Assembly (NCBI RefSeq): GCF_017357225.1
Contig: NZ_CP071604.1
Coordinates: 1,801,001 to 1,865,000, forward strand
Length of the DNA: 64,000 nucleotides
Origin: Rhizobium binae
GTDB taxonomy: Bacteria > Pseudomonadota > Alphaproteobacteria > Rhizobiales > Rhizobiaceae
Direction: 5' to 3'
Shown here: piece after piece, positions 16,666 to 25,171 of the stretch
Position numbering within the stretch: position 1 is the first letter of the stretch
Layout of the letters: each line of letters begins with the position of its first letter
The notes under the pieces: model-generated
Told to the model about the DNA's origin: nothing
Database searches by the model: none
The model's input: only the letters and a program-made list of their open reading frames with translations
Made by a program: the position numbers and the translations under genes

Positions 16666-18279
16666 ATGAAGAAACAGATCACCCCAGCCGAAGCGGCCGC
16701 GCTCATCCCGGATGGCGCCGTCGTGACGGTATCGTCCTCGAGCGGTCTCGGTTGCCCGGATCTCATGCTGAAGGCGATCGGCGAACGTTTCGATGCGACC
16801 GGCCATCCCCGCGACCTCACCACCCTGCATCCGATCGCCGCCGGTGATATGAGCGGCATCAAGGGCGTCGATTATATCGCCAGGAAGGGCCTCCTCAGGC
16901 GCATCATCGGTGGGTCTTATCCATCCGGGCCGTCATCGTCCGAGCCGCCGCTGATCTGGCAGATGATCACCAATAACGAGATCCCGGCCTACAACATTCC
17001 CTCCGGCATTCTGTTCGACATCCATCGCGAAGCCGCCGCCAAGCGGCCGGGCGTGCTGACCAAGATCGGCGTCGACACGTTCGTCGACCCCCGGCGGCAG
17101 GGCTGCGCGATGAACGAGCTGGCGTCGGAACAACAGGTGGTCAAGCGCGTCAGCTTCGAGGGTGACGACTGGCTGTTCTTTCCAGCGATCATCCCTGAGG
17201 TCGCGATCGTCCGCGCCACCACCGCCGACGAGCGCGGCAATCTGACATATGAACATGAAGGAGCCTATCTCGGCGGCCTCGATCAGGCGCTTGCTGCCCG
17301 CAACAATGGCGGCATCGTCATCGCCCAGGTCAAGCGGATCACCAAGGAAGGCTCGCTGAAACCGCATGACGTCCGGGTGCCGGGAATGCTGGTCGACTAT
17401 ATCGTCGTCGATCCCGAGCAAAAGCAGACGACGCAGACGGGGTATGACCCGGCGATTTCGGGCGAGATTTTCCGGCCGCTCGACAGCTTCCACATTCCTG
17501 AATTCAATGTGCAGAAGGTCATCGCGCGCCGTGTCGCGCAGGAGCTGCAGGCCGGAAGCTGCGTCAATCTCGGCTTCGGCATCTCGGCCAACGTACCGCG
17601 TATTCTGCTGGAGGAGGGGCTCCACGGCGCCGTCACCTGGGTCATCGAACAGGGCGCGGTCGGGGGCGTGCCGCTGCTCGATTTCGCCTTCGGCTGCGCG
17701 TCCAATGCGGACGCCTACATGCCATCTCCCTACCAGTTCACCTATTTCCAGGGTGCGGGTTTCGATGCGTCGCTGCTGTCGTTCCTTGAAATCGGCAAAG
17801 ACGGTTCGGTCAATGTTTCCAAGCTCTCCTTCCGGCCGCATGTGACGGCCGGCGCTGGCGGCTTCGTCGACATCACGGCGCGGGCAAAGAAGATCGTCTT
17901 CTCCGGCATGTTCAATGCTGGCGCAAAGCTTTCGATCGCCGATGGGGTACTCCTCATCGAAAAGGAAGGTAAGTTGAAGAAGCTGGTGAACGAGGTCGAA
18001 CACGTCACCTTCAGCGGTAGACGGGCGATCGAGCAGGGGCAGGACATCACCTATGTCACCGAACGGTGCGTGATGAAGCTGACTCCTGATGGCATCGTTC
18101 TGACCGAGATTGCGCCCGGCGTCGATCTTCAGTCCCACATATTGGACCAGTCGGAATTTCCGCTGATTGTCGCGCCCGGCCTGAAGATCATGGACGCCGC
18201 GCTGTTCGGCGAGGCGAATATCGGTCTGTCGCTGCCGACAAAAAATGCGCGGACACTGGAGGGCAACTTCCATGGCTAG
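16666..18279 (+). CDS. Acyl-CoA:acetate/3-ketoacid CoA-transferase (fused alpha-beta type)
   Basis: This 537-aa protein fuses the two family I CoA-transferase subunits in one chain, as in E. coli YdiF. The N-terminal half (VTVSSSSGLGCPD, then GGSYPSGPSS) is the alpha-like part. The C-terminal half holds NLGFGISANVP and the active-site glutamate region WVIEQGAVGGVPL. It would move CoA between acyl groups, activating a carboxylic acid intermediate of the pathway. ATG 16666 matches the family start; a GTG at 16657 with AGG upstream is an alternative. It overlaps the enoyl-CoA hydratase start by 8 bp. Confidence 0.88.
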   Translation: MKKQITPAEAAALIPDGAVVTVSSSSGLGCPDLMLKAIGERFDATGHPRDLTTLHPIAAGDMSGIKGVDYIARKGLLRRIIGGSYPSGPSSSEPPLIWQMITNNEIPAYNIPSGILFDIHREAAAKRPGVLTKIGVDTFVDPRRQGCAMNELASEQQVVKRVSFEGDDWLFFPAIIPEVAIVRATTADERGNLTYEHEGAYLGGLDQALAARNNGGIVIAQVKRITKEGSLKPHDVRVPGMLVDYIVVDPEQKQTTQTGYDPAISGEIFRPLDSFHIPEFNVQKVIARRVAQELQAGSCVNLGFGISANVPRILLEEGLHGAVTWVIEQGAVGGVPLLDFAFGCASNADAYMPSPYQFTYFQGAGFDASLLSFLEIGKDGSVNVSKLSFRPHVTAGAGGFVDITARAKKIVFSGMFNAGAKLSIADGVLLIEKEGKLKKLVNEVEHVTFSGRRAIEQGQDITYVTERCVMKLTPDGIVLTEIAPGVDLQSHILDQSEFPLIVAPGLKIMDAALFGEANIGLSLPTKNARTLEGNFHG

Positions 18280-19051
18280 CGGAACGGTCAGAGTTGACGT
18301 CGATAGGCATGTTGCGACCTTGACGATTTCTCGTCCGGAGAAGCTGAACGCGCTCGATCTCGATATGCTGAAAGCGCTGGCCGAGGCGGCGGATGCGGTA
18401 GAGACGAATGCGGATATTCGCGCTGCCGTTCTCACCGGCGAGGGTAAGGGCTTTTCCGCCGGAGGCGACATCAAGGCCTGGGGCGGGATGTTGCCTCAGG
18501 AGTTCGGTCACGCCTGGGTAAGGCATGGTCATCGTATCTTCGAAAGACTGGCAACCCTCAGGGTGCCGCTCGTCGCGGCGCTGAACGGCCACGCCCTCGG
18601 AGGCGGGCTCGAACTGGCGGGCGTTGCCGACATTCGCATTGCCGAGGAACACATCAAGATCGGCCTGCCGGAGACCGGCCTCGGCATGGTGCCGGGCTGG
18701 TCCGGCACCCAGCGTCTAGTGCGCCGGTTCGGCGCGCAGGTCGTGCGTCGCATGGCGCTCGGCGGCGAGATATTCACCGCCGAGGAAGCCCGCCTGCTCG
18801 GTATGGTCGACGCGGTCGTTCCGACAGGAAACTCGGTCGCCGCCGCCAGGGAATATGCCGGGCGGATCGCGGCGAGGGGACCGGCGGCCCTCGAGATCGC
18901 CAAATTGATGATCGCATCGGCGAACGGCGAAGACAACGGAACGGCGGTCGAAGCCTTGGGCTCGATCCTCGCTGCCAAGACCGGCGATCTGAAGGAGGGC
19001 GTCGCATCGTTCAGCGAGAAGCGCCCGGCAACGTTCAAGGGAGAATGGTAA
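18272..19051 (+). CDS. Enoyl-CoA hydratase/isomerase family protein
   Basis: This 259-aa crotonase-fold enzyme has the first oxyanion region GFSAGGDIKAWG and NGHALGGGLELAGVADIRIA with the first catalytic Glu. The second Glu is in LPETGLGMVPGWSGTQRL. Both catalytic glutamates of enoyl-CoA hydratases are present, so a hydratase or hydro-lyase is likely. It overlaps the CoA-transferase by 8 bp and the aldehyde dehydrogenase by 1 bp (TAATG), so the three are coupled. Confidence 0.9.
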   Translation: MASGTVRVDVDRHVATLTISRPEKLNALDLDMLKALAEAADAVETNADIRAAVLTGEGKGFSAGGDIKAWGGMLPQEFGHAWVRHGHRIFERLATLRVPLVAALNGHALGGGLELAGVADIRIAEEHIKIGLPETGLGMVPGWSGTQRLVRRFGAQVVRRMALGGEIFTAEEARLLGMVDAVVPTGNSVAAAREYAGRIAARGPAALEIAKLMIASANGEDNGTAVEALGSILAAKTGDLKEGVASFSEKRPATFKGEW

Positions 19052-20571
19052 TGACGGTTCTCGTCAACCCCACGGCGCTCAGCGATCACAAGGCGCGCGA
19101 TTTCAAGATGCTGATCGACGGCAAATGGCAGGCCGGCGCCTCCGATCCGATCGAACGCATCGCGCCGAGCCATGGCGTCGTGGTCAGCCGGTTTTCGACC
19201 GGCCGCCGGAAGGATGCCGAGCGCGCGATTGCTGCGGCGCGCAAGGCCTTCGATGACGGGCCCTGGCCACGCATGACGGCGTCCGAACGCTCCGCCATCC
19301 TGCTCAGGGCTGCCGATCTGATCGCGGCACGTTCCGAAGAACTGGCATTTCTCGATGCCATCGAAGCAGGCAAGCCTATCACCCAGGTGCGGGCAGAAAT
19401 CGCCGGTTCGGTCGACATCTGGCGCTATGCGGCGGCTCTCGCACGCGACCTCCACGGTGAAAGCTACAACACGCTCGGCGACGGCACGCTCGGCGTCGTC
19501 CTGCGCGAAGCGATCGGCGTGGTCTCGATCATCACACCCTGGAACTTTCCGTTCCTGATCGTCGGCCAGAAGCTGCCCTTCGCTCTCGCCGCAGGCTGCA
19601 CGGCCGTCGTCAAGCCTTCGGAATTGACGTCGGGATCGACGCTCGTGCTCGGAGAGATCCTGCAGCAGGCGGGCGTTCCGGATGGCGTCGTCAATATTGT
19701 CACCGGTACGGGACCTGAAGTCGGCGCGGTCATGACCTCCCATCCCGACGTCGACATGGTCTCCTTCACCGGCTCGACCGGTATCGGAAAACTGACGATG
19801 TCGAATGCCGCGCAGACGCTGAAGAAGGTTTCGCTGGAGCTGGGCGGCAAGAATCCGCAGATCGTTTTCCCCGACGCCGACCTCGACGCCTTTATCGATG
19901 CCGCCGTCTTCGGCGCCTATTTCAATGCCGGCGAGTGCTGCAACGCCGGCTCGCGGCTGATCCTGCATAAGTCGATCGCGACGGACGTCGTCAGGCGCGT
20001 CGCCGAGCTGGCGAAGGGTGTGAAGGTCGGCGATCCCCTTGATCCCTCGACGCAGGTCGGCGCGATCATCACGCCGCAGCATCTGGAAAAGATCTCGGGC
20101 TATGTTGCCGGCGCCAGGAGCAGCGGCGCCCGCGTCGCCCATGGCGGCGACACGCTCGACCTCGGCATGGGGCAGTTCATGTCGCCGACGATCCTCGAAG
20201 CGGTCACCCCCGATATGGCGGTGGCGCGCGAGGAAGTCTTTGGCCCGGTGCTGTCGGTTCTGACATTCGAGACGACTGCCGAAGCGGTCAGCATTGCCAA
20301 TTCCATCGACTACGGCCTGTCGGCCGGTGTCTGGAGCCGTGATTTCGACACCTGCCTGACGATTGGCCGGTCGGTGCGGGCGGGCACGGTCTGGATGAAC
20401 ACCTTCATGGACGGCGCCTCGGAGCTTCCCTTCGGCGGTTACAAGCAGAGCGGCCTTGGCCGCGAGCTCGGACGCCACGCGGTCGAAGACTACACCGAGA
20501 CCAAGACGCTGAACATGCATATCGGCAAGCGCACCAACTGGTGGATGCCACAGAAGGAAAAGCTGGCCTGA
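19051..20571 (+). CDS. Aldehyde dehydrogenase family protein
   Basis: This 506-aa NAD(P)-dependent aldehyde dehydrogenase has the nucleotide-binding ITPWNFPFL and FTGSTGIGK, the general-base Glu in LELGGKNPQIVF and the nucleophile Cys in NAGECCNAGSR. The C-terminal PFGGYKQSGLGRELG is typical of betaine/gamma-aminobutyraldehyde-type enzymes. In this operon it would oxidise an aldehyde produced by the GMC or other dehydrogenases. ATG 19051 overlaps the upstream stop. Confidence 0.93.
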   Translation: MTVLVNPTALSDHKARDFKMLIDGKWQAGASDPIERIAPSHGVVVSRFSTGRRKDAERAIAAARKAFDDGPWPRMTASERSAILLRAADLIAARSEELAFLDAIEAGKPITQVRAEIAGSVDIWRYAAALARDLHGESYNTLGDGTLGVVLREAIGVVSIITPWNFPFLIVGQKLPFALAAGCTAVVKPSELTSGSTLVLGEILQQAGVPDGVVNIVTGTGPEVGAVMTSHPDVDMVSFTGSTGIGKLTMSNAAQTLKKVSLELGGKNPQIVFPDADLDAFIDAAVFGAYFNAGECCNAGSRLILHKSIATDVVRRVAELAKGVKVGDPLDPSTQVGAIITPQHLEKISGYVAGARSSGARVAHGGDTLDLGMGQFMSPTILEAVTPDMAVAREEVFGPVLSVLTFETTAEAVSIANSIDYGLSAGVWSRDFDTCLTIGRSVRAGTVWMNTFMDGASELPFGGYKQSGLGRELGRHAVEDYTETKTLNMHIGKRTNWWMPQKEKLA

Positions 20572-20668
20572 CGCATCGGCCCGAAAATCGGAATCGATTT
20601 TCGGAAAGCACGATGCGTCGATTCAAAGTGTTACAGCGTCCTTTGCGCGCCGGAAAGGCGCGCGGCGC
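20571..20668. repeat. Rhizobium-type palindromic intergenic repeat (RIME-like)
   Basis: Two nested hairpins fill the gap between the aldehyde dehydrogenase and the transporter genes. The first has an outer stem ACGCATCG/CGATGCGT (20571-20578 with 20611-20618) and an inner perfect stem CCGAAAATCG/CGATTTTCGG (20581-20590 with 20595-20604). The second is GCGCGCC/GGCGCGC (20645-20651 with 20657-20663). The order and wording match the Rhizobium-specific intergenic mosaic elements that I know as dispersed repeats. Such units can act as terminators or mRNA-stability elements inside operons. Confidence 0.7.
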
Positions 20669-20760
20669 GGTAAGCGGCAAAGGAACTACGCCCGGGGAGG
20701 GCGGGTAATTGATGCGGGAATGGTCCTGCATCTTCCAAGAGGGAACTGGGAGGTTCTTCG

Positions 20761-22023
20761 ATGAACAAGTTTTTGACCACGACCGCAATGATCGCATTGG
20801 CTCTGGCGGGCGCTCATGCCTCCGCCCACGCAGCCGACGTCAAGGAAGTGCAGATGCTGCACTGGTGGACGTCTGGCGGCGAGGCTGCGGCTTTGAACGT
20901 GTTGAAGGAGGATCTTGCGAAGGAAGGTTTTGCCTGGAAGGACGTTCCGGTTGCCGGCGGCGGCGGTGATGCGGCGATGACGGCGCTGAAGGCGATGGTG
21001 GCGGCGGGCACTTATCCGACGGCCTCGCAGATGCTGGGTTACACCGTGCTCGATTATGCCCAGGCCGGCGTCATGGGCGACCTGACGGAGACGGCCAAGA
21101 AGGAAGGCTGGGACAAGTCGGTGCCGGCGGCCTTGCAGAAGTTCTCGGTCTATGACGGCAAGTGGGTCGCAGCTCCCGTCAATGTCCACTCGGTCAACTG
21201 GCTGTGGATCAACAAGGCGGTGATGGACAAGATCGGCGGCAGCCAGCCGAAGAGCTTCGACGATCTGATGGCGCTGCTCGACAAGGCGAAGGCGGCCGGT
21301 GTCATTCCCTTGGCGCTCGGCGGCCAGAACTGGCAGGAAGCGACGATGTTCGATTCCATCGTGCTGTCGACCGGCGGCCCGGAATTCTACAAGAAGGCCT
21401 TCAACGACCTCGACGAGGAAGCGCTGAAGTCGGACACGATGAAGAAGTCCTTCGACAACCTGGCGAAGATCGTCCAATACGTCGATCCGAACTTCTCCGG
21501 CCGCGACTGGAACCTGGCGACCGCCATGGTCATCAAGGGCGATGCGCTGGTGCAGGTGATGGGTGACTGGGCCAAGGGCGAATTCGTCGCCGCCAAGAAG
21601 ACCCCGGACAAGGACTTCCTGTGCTACCGCTTCCCCGGCACCGACGGCAGCGTCATCTACAACTCCGACATGTTCGGCATGTTCAACGTCCCCGACGACC
21701 GCAAGGCAGCGCAGGTGGCGCTGGCAACGGCAACGCTGTCGAAGAGCTTCCAGTCGGCCTTCAACGTCGTCAAGGGTTCGGTGCCGGCCCGTACCGACGT
21801 CCCCGACACCGACTTCGACGCCTGCGGCAAGAAGGGCATCGCCGACCTGAAGGCGGCCAATGAGGGCGGCACGCTGTTTGGTTCGCTCGCCCAGGGTTAT
21901 GGCGCGCCTCCGGCGATTGCCAATGCCTATAAGGACGTCGTCTCGAAGTTCGTCCACGGCCAGATCAAAAGCTCCGACGAAGCCGTCAAGCAGCTCGTCC
22001 AGGCGATCGACGACGCCCGCTGA
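20761..22023 (+). CDS. Sugar ABC transporter substrate-binding protein (glucose/mannose-type)
   Basis: This 420-aa periplasmic binding protein has a signal peptide (residues 1-24, ending ASAHA). The mature start [19 protein letters not shown] is the hallmark of the GtsA-like glucose/mannose subfamily of family-1 solute binders. It delivers substrate to the permeases at 22152 and 23102. A strong ribosome binding site (GGGAGG) precedes ATG 20761. A hairpin follows the stop, as is common where the binding protein must be made in excess. Confidence 0.92.
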   Translation: MNKFLTTTAMIALALAGAHASAHAADVKEVQMLHWWTSGGEAAALNVLKEDLAKEGFAWKDVPVAGGGGDAAMTALKAMVAAGTYPTASQMLGYTVLDYAQAGVMGDLTETAKKEGWDKSVPAALQKFSVYDGKWVAAPVNVHSVNWLWINKAVMDKIGGSQPKSFDDLMALLDKAKAAGVIPLALGGQNWQEATMFDSIVLSTGGPEFYKKAFNDLDEEALKSDTMKKSFDNLAKIVQYVDPNFSGRDWNLATAMVIKGDALVQVMGDWAKGEFVAAKKTPDKDFLCYRFPGTDGSVIYNSDMFGMFNVPDDRKAAQVALATATLSKSFQSAFNVVKGSVPARTDVPDTDFDACGKKGIADLKAANEGGTLFGSLAQGYGAPPAIANAYKDVVSKFVHGQIKSSDEAVKQLVQAIDDAR

Positions 22024-22040
22024 GGCTGTCGATGACAAAT

Positions 22041-22068
22041 GCTTCCCCGCGCGTTCTCGCGGGGAAGC
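22041..22068 (+). terminator. Stem-loop between binding-protein and permease genes
   Basis: A perfect 11-bp stem (GCTTCCCCGCG at 22041-22051 against CGCGGGGAAGC at 22058-22068) with a 6-nt loop lies 18 bp after the binding-protein stop. There is no U-tract. It likely protects the upstream mRNA or causes partial termination, raising binding protein over permease. Confidence 0.65.
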
Positions 22069-22151
22069 TTCAAGCTCCGCGCCGACCATGCGCGGATCAT
22101 CATGCGGGCTCGATCATGCCGGGCCGATGATGCAGGAGGGAGACGATATCC

Positions 22152-23105
22152 ATGAGCACAGTTGCCACCACCGATCCGGTTCTGACCCCCGGGCAAGCGA
22201 CGCCGATCTCGCTGCGGGGCCGGCTGCAGGATGCGCTGCCGAAGATCGTGCTGGCGCCGAGCTTCGTCATCACCCTGGTCTTCGTCTACGGCTTCATCGT
22301 CTGGACGGCCTATCTGTCCTTTACCAATTCCAAGACCTTCCCGTCCTATGCGCTGACGGGGCCACGCGCCTATCAGCGGCTGTGGCGCTGGACCTTCGAG
22401 AGCGATCCGCCATCCTCCTGGTACACCTCGATCACCAACATGGCGATCTTCGGCTTCCTCTATGTCGGCATCTGCCTGGCACTCGGCCTGCTGCTCGCCA
22501 TCCTGCTCGACCAGAAGATCCGCGGCGAGGGGCTGCTCAGGCCGATCTTCCTCTATCCGATGGCGCTTTCCTTCATCGTCACAGGCGTTGCCTGGAAGTG
22601 GTTCCTCGATCCCGGCCTCGGGCTCGAGCAGACGCTGCACCACTTCGGCTGGACGAGCTTCCACTTCGACTGGATCAAGAACAAGGACTTCGTCATCTAT
22701 ACCGTCGTCATCGCCGGCGTCTGGCAGGCGTCGGGCTTCGTCATGGCGATGTTCCTGGCGGGTCTGCGCGGCATCGACGGCGAGATCATGAAGGCGGCGC
22801 AGATCGACGGCGCCTCGCCCTTGCAGCTTTATCGCCGCATCGTCATTCCGCTCTTACGGCCGATCTTTCTCTCCGCCTTCATCGTGCTCGCCCATATGGC
22901 GATCAAGTCCTACGACCTGGTGGTGGCGCTGACCTCAGGCGGGCCGGGCGGCTCGGCCTGGCTGCCGTCCAACTTCATGTATGAATACACCTTCAAGCGC
23001 AATGAGATGGCCGTCGGCTCGGCCAGCGCCATCATCATGCTGATGACGATCTCGGCGATCATCGTTCCCTATCTCTATTCCGAACTGAAGGAGAAGGCGC
23101 GATGA
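22152..23105 (+). CDS. Sugar ABC transporter permease (MalF/GtsB-like)
   Basis: This 317-aa inner-membrane protein has six predicted helices and the EAA-loop AAQIDGASPLQLYRRIVIPLLRP that contacts the ATPase. It is the first of two permeases and overlaps the second by 4 bp (ATGA). ATG 22152 has AGGAGGGAG upstream. Confidence 0.92.
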   Translation: MSTVATTDPVLTPGQATPISLRGRLQDALPKIVLAPSFVITLVFVYGFIVWTAYLSFTNSKTFPSYALTGPRAYQRLWRWTFESDPPSSWYTSITNMAIFGFLYVGICLALGLLLAILLDQKIRGEGLLRPIFLYPMALSFIVTGVAWKWFLDPGLGLEQTLHHFGWTSFHFDWIKNKDFVIYTVVIAGVWQASGFVMAMFLAGLRGIDGEIMKAAQIDGASPLQLYRRIVIPLLRPIFLSAFIVLAHMAIKSYDLVVALTSGGPGGSAWLPSNFMYEYTFKRNEMAVGSASAIIMLMTISAIIVPYLYSELKEKAR

Positions 23106-24037
23106 GCATCTCGGCTTCCTCTCCCTCCCATTCCAACAACACCCGCTGGATCGGCCGGCTGGTCATCTACGGCCTGCTGGTGATCTTCGCCATCCTCTAC
23201 CTGATGCCGCTCTTCGTCATGCTCGTGACCTCGTTCAAGACGATGGACGAGATCCAGGGCGGCAACATGCTGGCGCTGCCTGAGGCCCCGACCTTCGATC
23301 CCTGGATCAAGGCCTGGGGCGAGGCCTGCGTCGGGCTGACCTGCGCCGGCATCAAGGGCTACTTCTGGAACTCGATCAAGATGGTGGTGCCGGCGGTGGC
23401 CATCTCCACCATCATGGGAGCGCTGAACGGCTATATCCTGACCAAGTGGCGCTTTCCCGGCCATACGCTGGTGTTCGGGCTGATGCTGTTTGCCTGCTTC
23501 ATCCCGTTCCAGTCGGTGCTGCTGCCGATGGCGACCATCCTCGGCTCGCTCGGCCGCTTCGGCGTCACCCTGCAGAACGCCACCGGCTTTTCCTTCGGCT
23601 TCGGCAATTCGACGGTCAACCTGGTCTTCGTCCATGTCGTCTATGGCTTGGGCTTCACGACGCTGTTCTTCCGCAATTTCTACGAGGCCTTCCCGACCGA
23701 GCTGGTCCGGGCCGCCCAGGTCGACGGCGCCAGCTTCTTCCAGATCTTCCGCCGCATCATGCTGCCGAACTCGCTGCCGATCATCGTCGTCACCGTCATC
23801 TACCAGTTCACCAACATCTGGAACGACTTCCTGTTTGCCTCGGCCTATGCCGGCACCGGCGACTCCATGCCGATGACGGTGGCGCTCAACAATGTCGTCA
23901 ACACCTCGACCGGGGTGGTCGAATACAATGTCAACATGGCGGCGGCGATGATCGCGGCCGTGCCGACGCTCATCGTCTATATCCTCGCCGGCCGCTACTT
24001 CGTGCGCGGTCTGATGGCGGGCGCAGTCAAAGGGTAA
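23102..24037 (+). CDS. Sugar ABC transporter permease (MalG/GtsC-like)
   Basis: This 311-aa partner permease has an N-terminal helix (YGLLVIFAILYLMPLFVML), the MalG-type periplasmic loop and the EAA loop AAQVDGASFFQIFRRIMLPNS. The C-terminal LAGRYFVRGLMAGAVKG ending is typical of the CUT1 family. It lies between the first permease and the ATPase, with overlap and a 3-bp gap respectively. Confidence 0.92.
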   Translation: MSISASSPSHSNNTRWIGRLVIYGLLVIFAILYLMPLFVMLVTSFKTMDEIQGGNMLALPEAPTFDPWIKAWGEACVGLTCAGIKGYFWNSIKMVVPAVAISTIMGALNGYILTKWRFPGHTLVFGLMLFACFIPFQSVLLPMATILGSLGRFGVTLQNATGFSFGFGNSTVNLVFVHVVYGLGFTTLFFRNFYEAFPTELVRAAQVDGASFFQIFRRIMLPNSLPIIVVTVIYQFTNIWNDFLFASAYAGTGDSMPMTVALNNVVNTSTGVVEYNVNMAAAMIAAVPTLIVYILAGRYFVRGLMAGAVKG

Positions 24038-24040
24038 GTC

Positions 24041-25156
24041 ATGGCCTTCCTCGAAATCTCCGGTCTTAGAAAACGCTTCGGCGCCGTCGACATCCTCAAG
24101 GGCATCGATCTCGAACTCGAAAAGGGCGGCTTCCTGGTGCTGGTCGGCCCGTCCGGCTGCGGCAAGTCGACCCTGCTCAACACCATTGCCGGGCTGGAGA
24201 CGATCACCTCCGGCGATATCCGGATCGACGGCCGCGCCATCAACGGTCTGCACCCGTCCAAGCGCGACATCGCCATGGTGTTCCAGTCCTATGCGCTCTA
24301 TCCGAACATGACGGTGGCGGGCAACATTGCCTTCGGCATGGAGATCCGCGGCGTGCCGAAGGAGGAGCGGGCCAAGGCGATCAAGCAGGTCTCCGACATG
24401 CTGCAGATCGGCCATCTGCTCGACCGCAAGCCAAGCCAGTTGTCGGGCGGCCAGCGCCAGCGCGTCGCCATGGGCCGGGCTCTGGTGCGCAATCCGCAGG
24501 TCTTCCTGTTCGACGAGCCCTTGTCCAATCTCGACGCCAAGCTGCGCGTCGACATGCGCACCGAGATCAAGCGGCTGCACCAGCGCATGGGCACCACCTT
24601 CGTCTATGTTACCCACGACCAGATCGAGGCGATGACGCTGGCGACCAAGATCGCCGTGCTCAAGGACGGGGTGCTGCAGCAGTTCGGCACGCCGGCCGAG
24701 ATCTATAACAGCCCCGCCAATCTCTTCGTCGCCGACTTCATGGGATCGCCGGCGATGAACCTGCTTGCCGCCACCGTCGAGAATGGCGCCTCAGGGCTTG
24801 CCGTGTCGCTGGAGCGGCCGAACGGCGCGCCGCTGCGATTGCCGGTCGTTGCCGGCGCCAACGGTCTCTCCGCCTATGCCGGCAGGCAGGTGATCTTCGG
24901 CATCCGCCCCGAGGCCTTGACCGACCCTGACGGTGCCGACCGCAAGGCGCGCTCGCTGACCGAGGACGATTGCCTGATCGAGGTCGTCGAGCCGGCCGGC
25001 TCCGACACCTTCGCCGTCACCAAGCTCGGCGGCAAATCCGTCGTCGCCCGCCTGCGCGCCGATGCCGGCATCGCTCCAGGCCAGAACACACGCCTCGCCT
25101 TCAATCTCGACAAGGCCGTCTTCTTCGATCCCGACAGCCAGATGCGCATCGCGTGA
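24041..25156 (+). CDS. Sugar ABC transporter ATP-binding protein (MalK/UgpC type)
   Basis: This 371-aa ATPase has Walker A GPSGCGKST, the Q-loop VFQSYALYPNMT, the signature LSGGQRQRVAMGR, Walker B VFLFDEPLSNLDAK and the switch His in VTHDQ. A C-terminal TOBE/MalK regulatory part starts at about residue 235 (FMGSPAMNLL). It energises the CUT1 importer of this operon. Confidence 0.95.
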   Translation: MAFLEISGLRKRFGAVDILKGIDLELEKGGFLVLVGPSGCGKSTLLNTIAGLETITSGDIRIDGRAINGLHPSKRDIAMVFQSYALYPNMTVAGNIAFGMEIRGVPKEERAKAIKQVSDMLQIGHLLDRKPSQLSGGQRQRVAMGRALVRNPQVFLFDEPLSNLDAKLRVDMRTEIKRLHQRMGTTFVYVTHDQIEAMTLATKIAVLKDGVLQQFGTPAEIYNSPANLFVADFMGSPAMNLLAATVENGASGLAVSLERPNGAPLRLPVVAGANGLSAYAGRQVIFGIRPEALTDPDGADRKARSLTEDDCLIEVVEPAGSDTFAVTKLGGKSVVARLRADAGIAPGQNTRLAFNLDKAVFFDPDSQMRIA

Positions 25157-25171
25157 TGACCAGAGGCTAGG

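Noticed and set aside
23075..24616. A 513-codon minus-strand frame across permease and ATPase genes
   Set aside because: It crosses two well-identified genes in antisense, is very rich in Asp, Arg and His, and has no recognisable domain.
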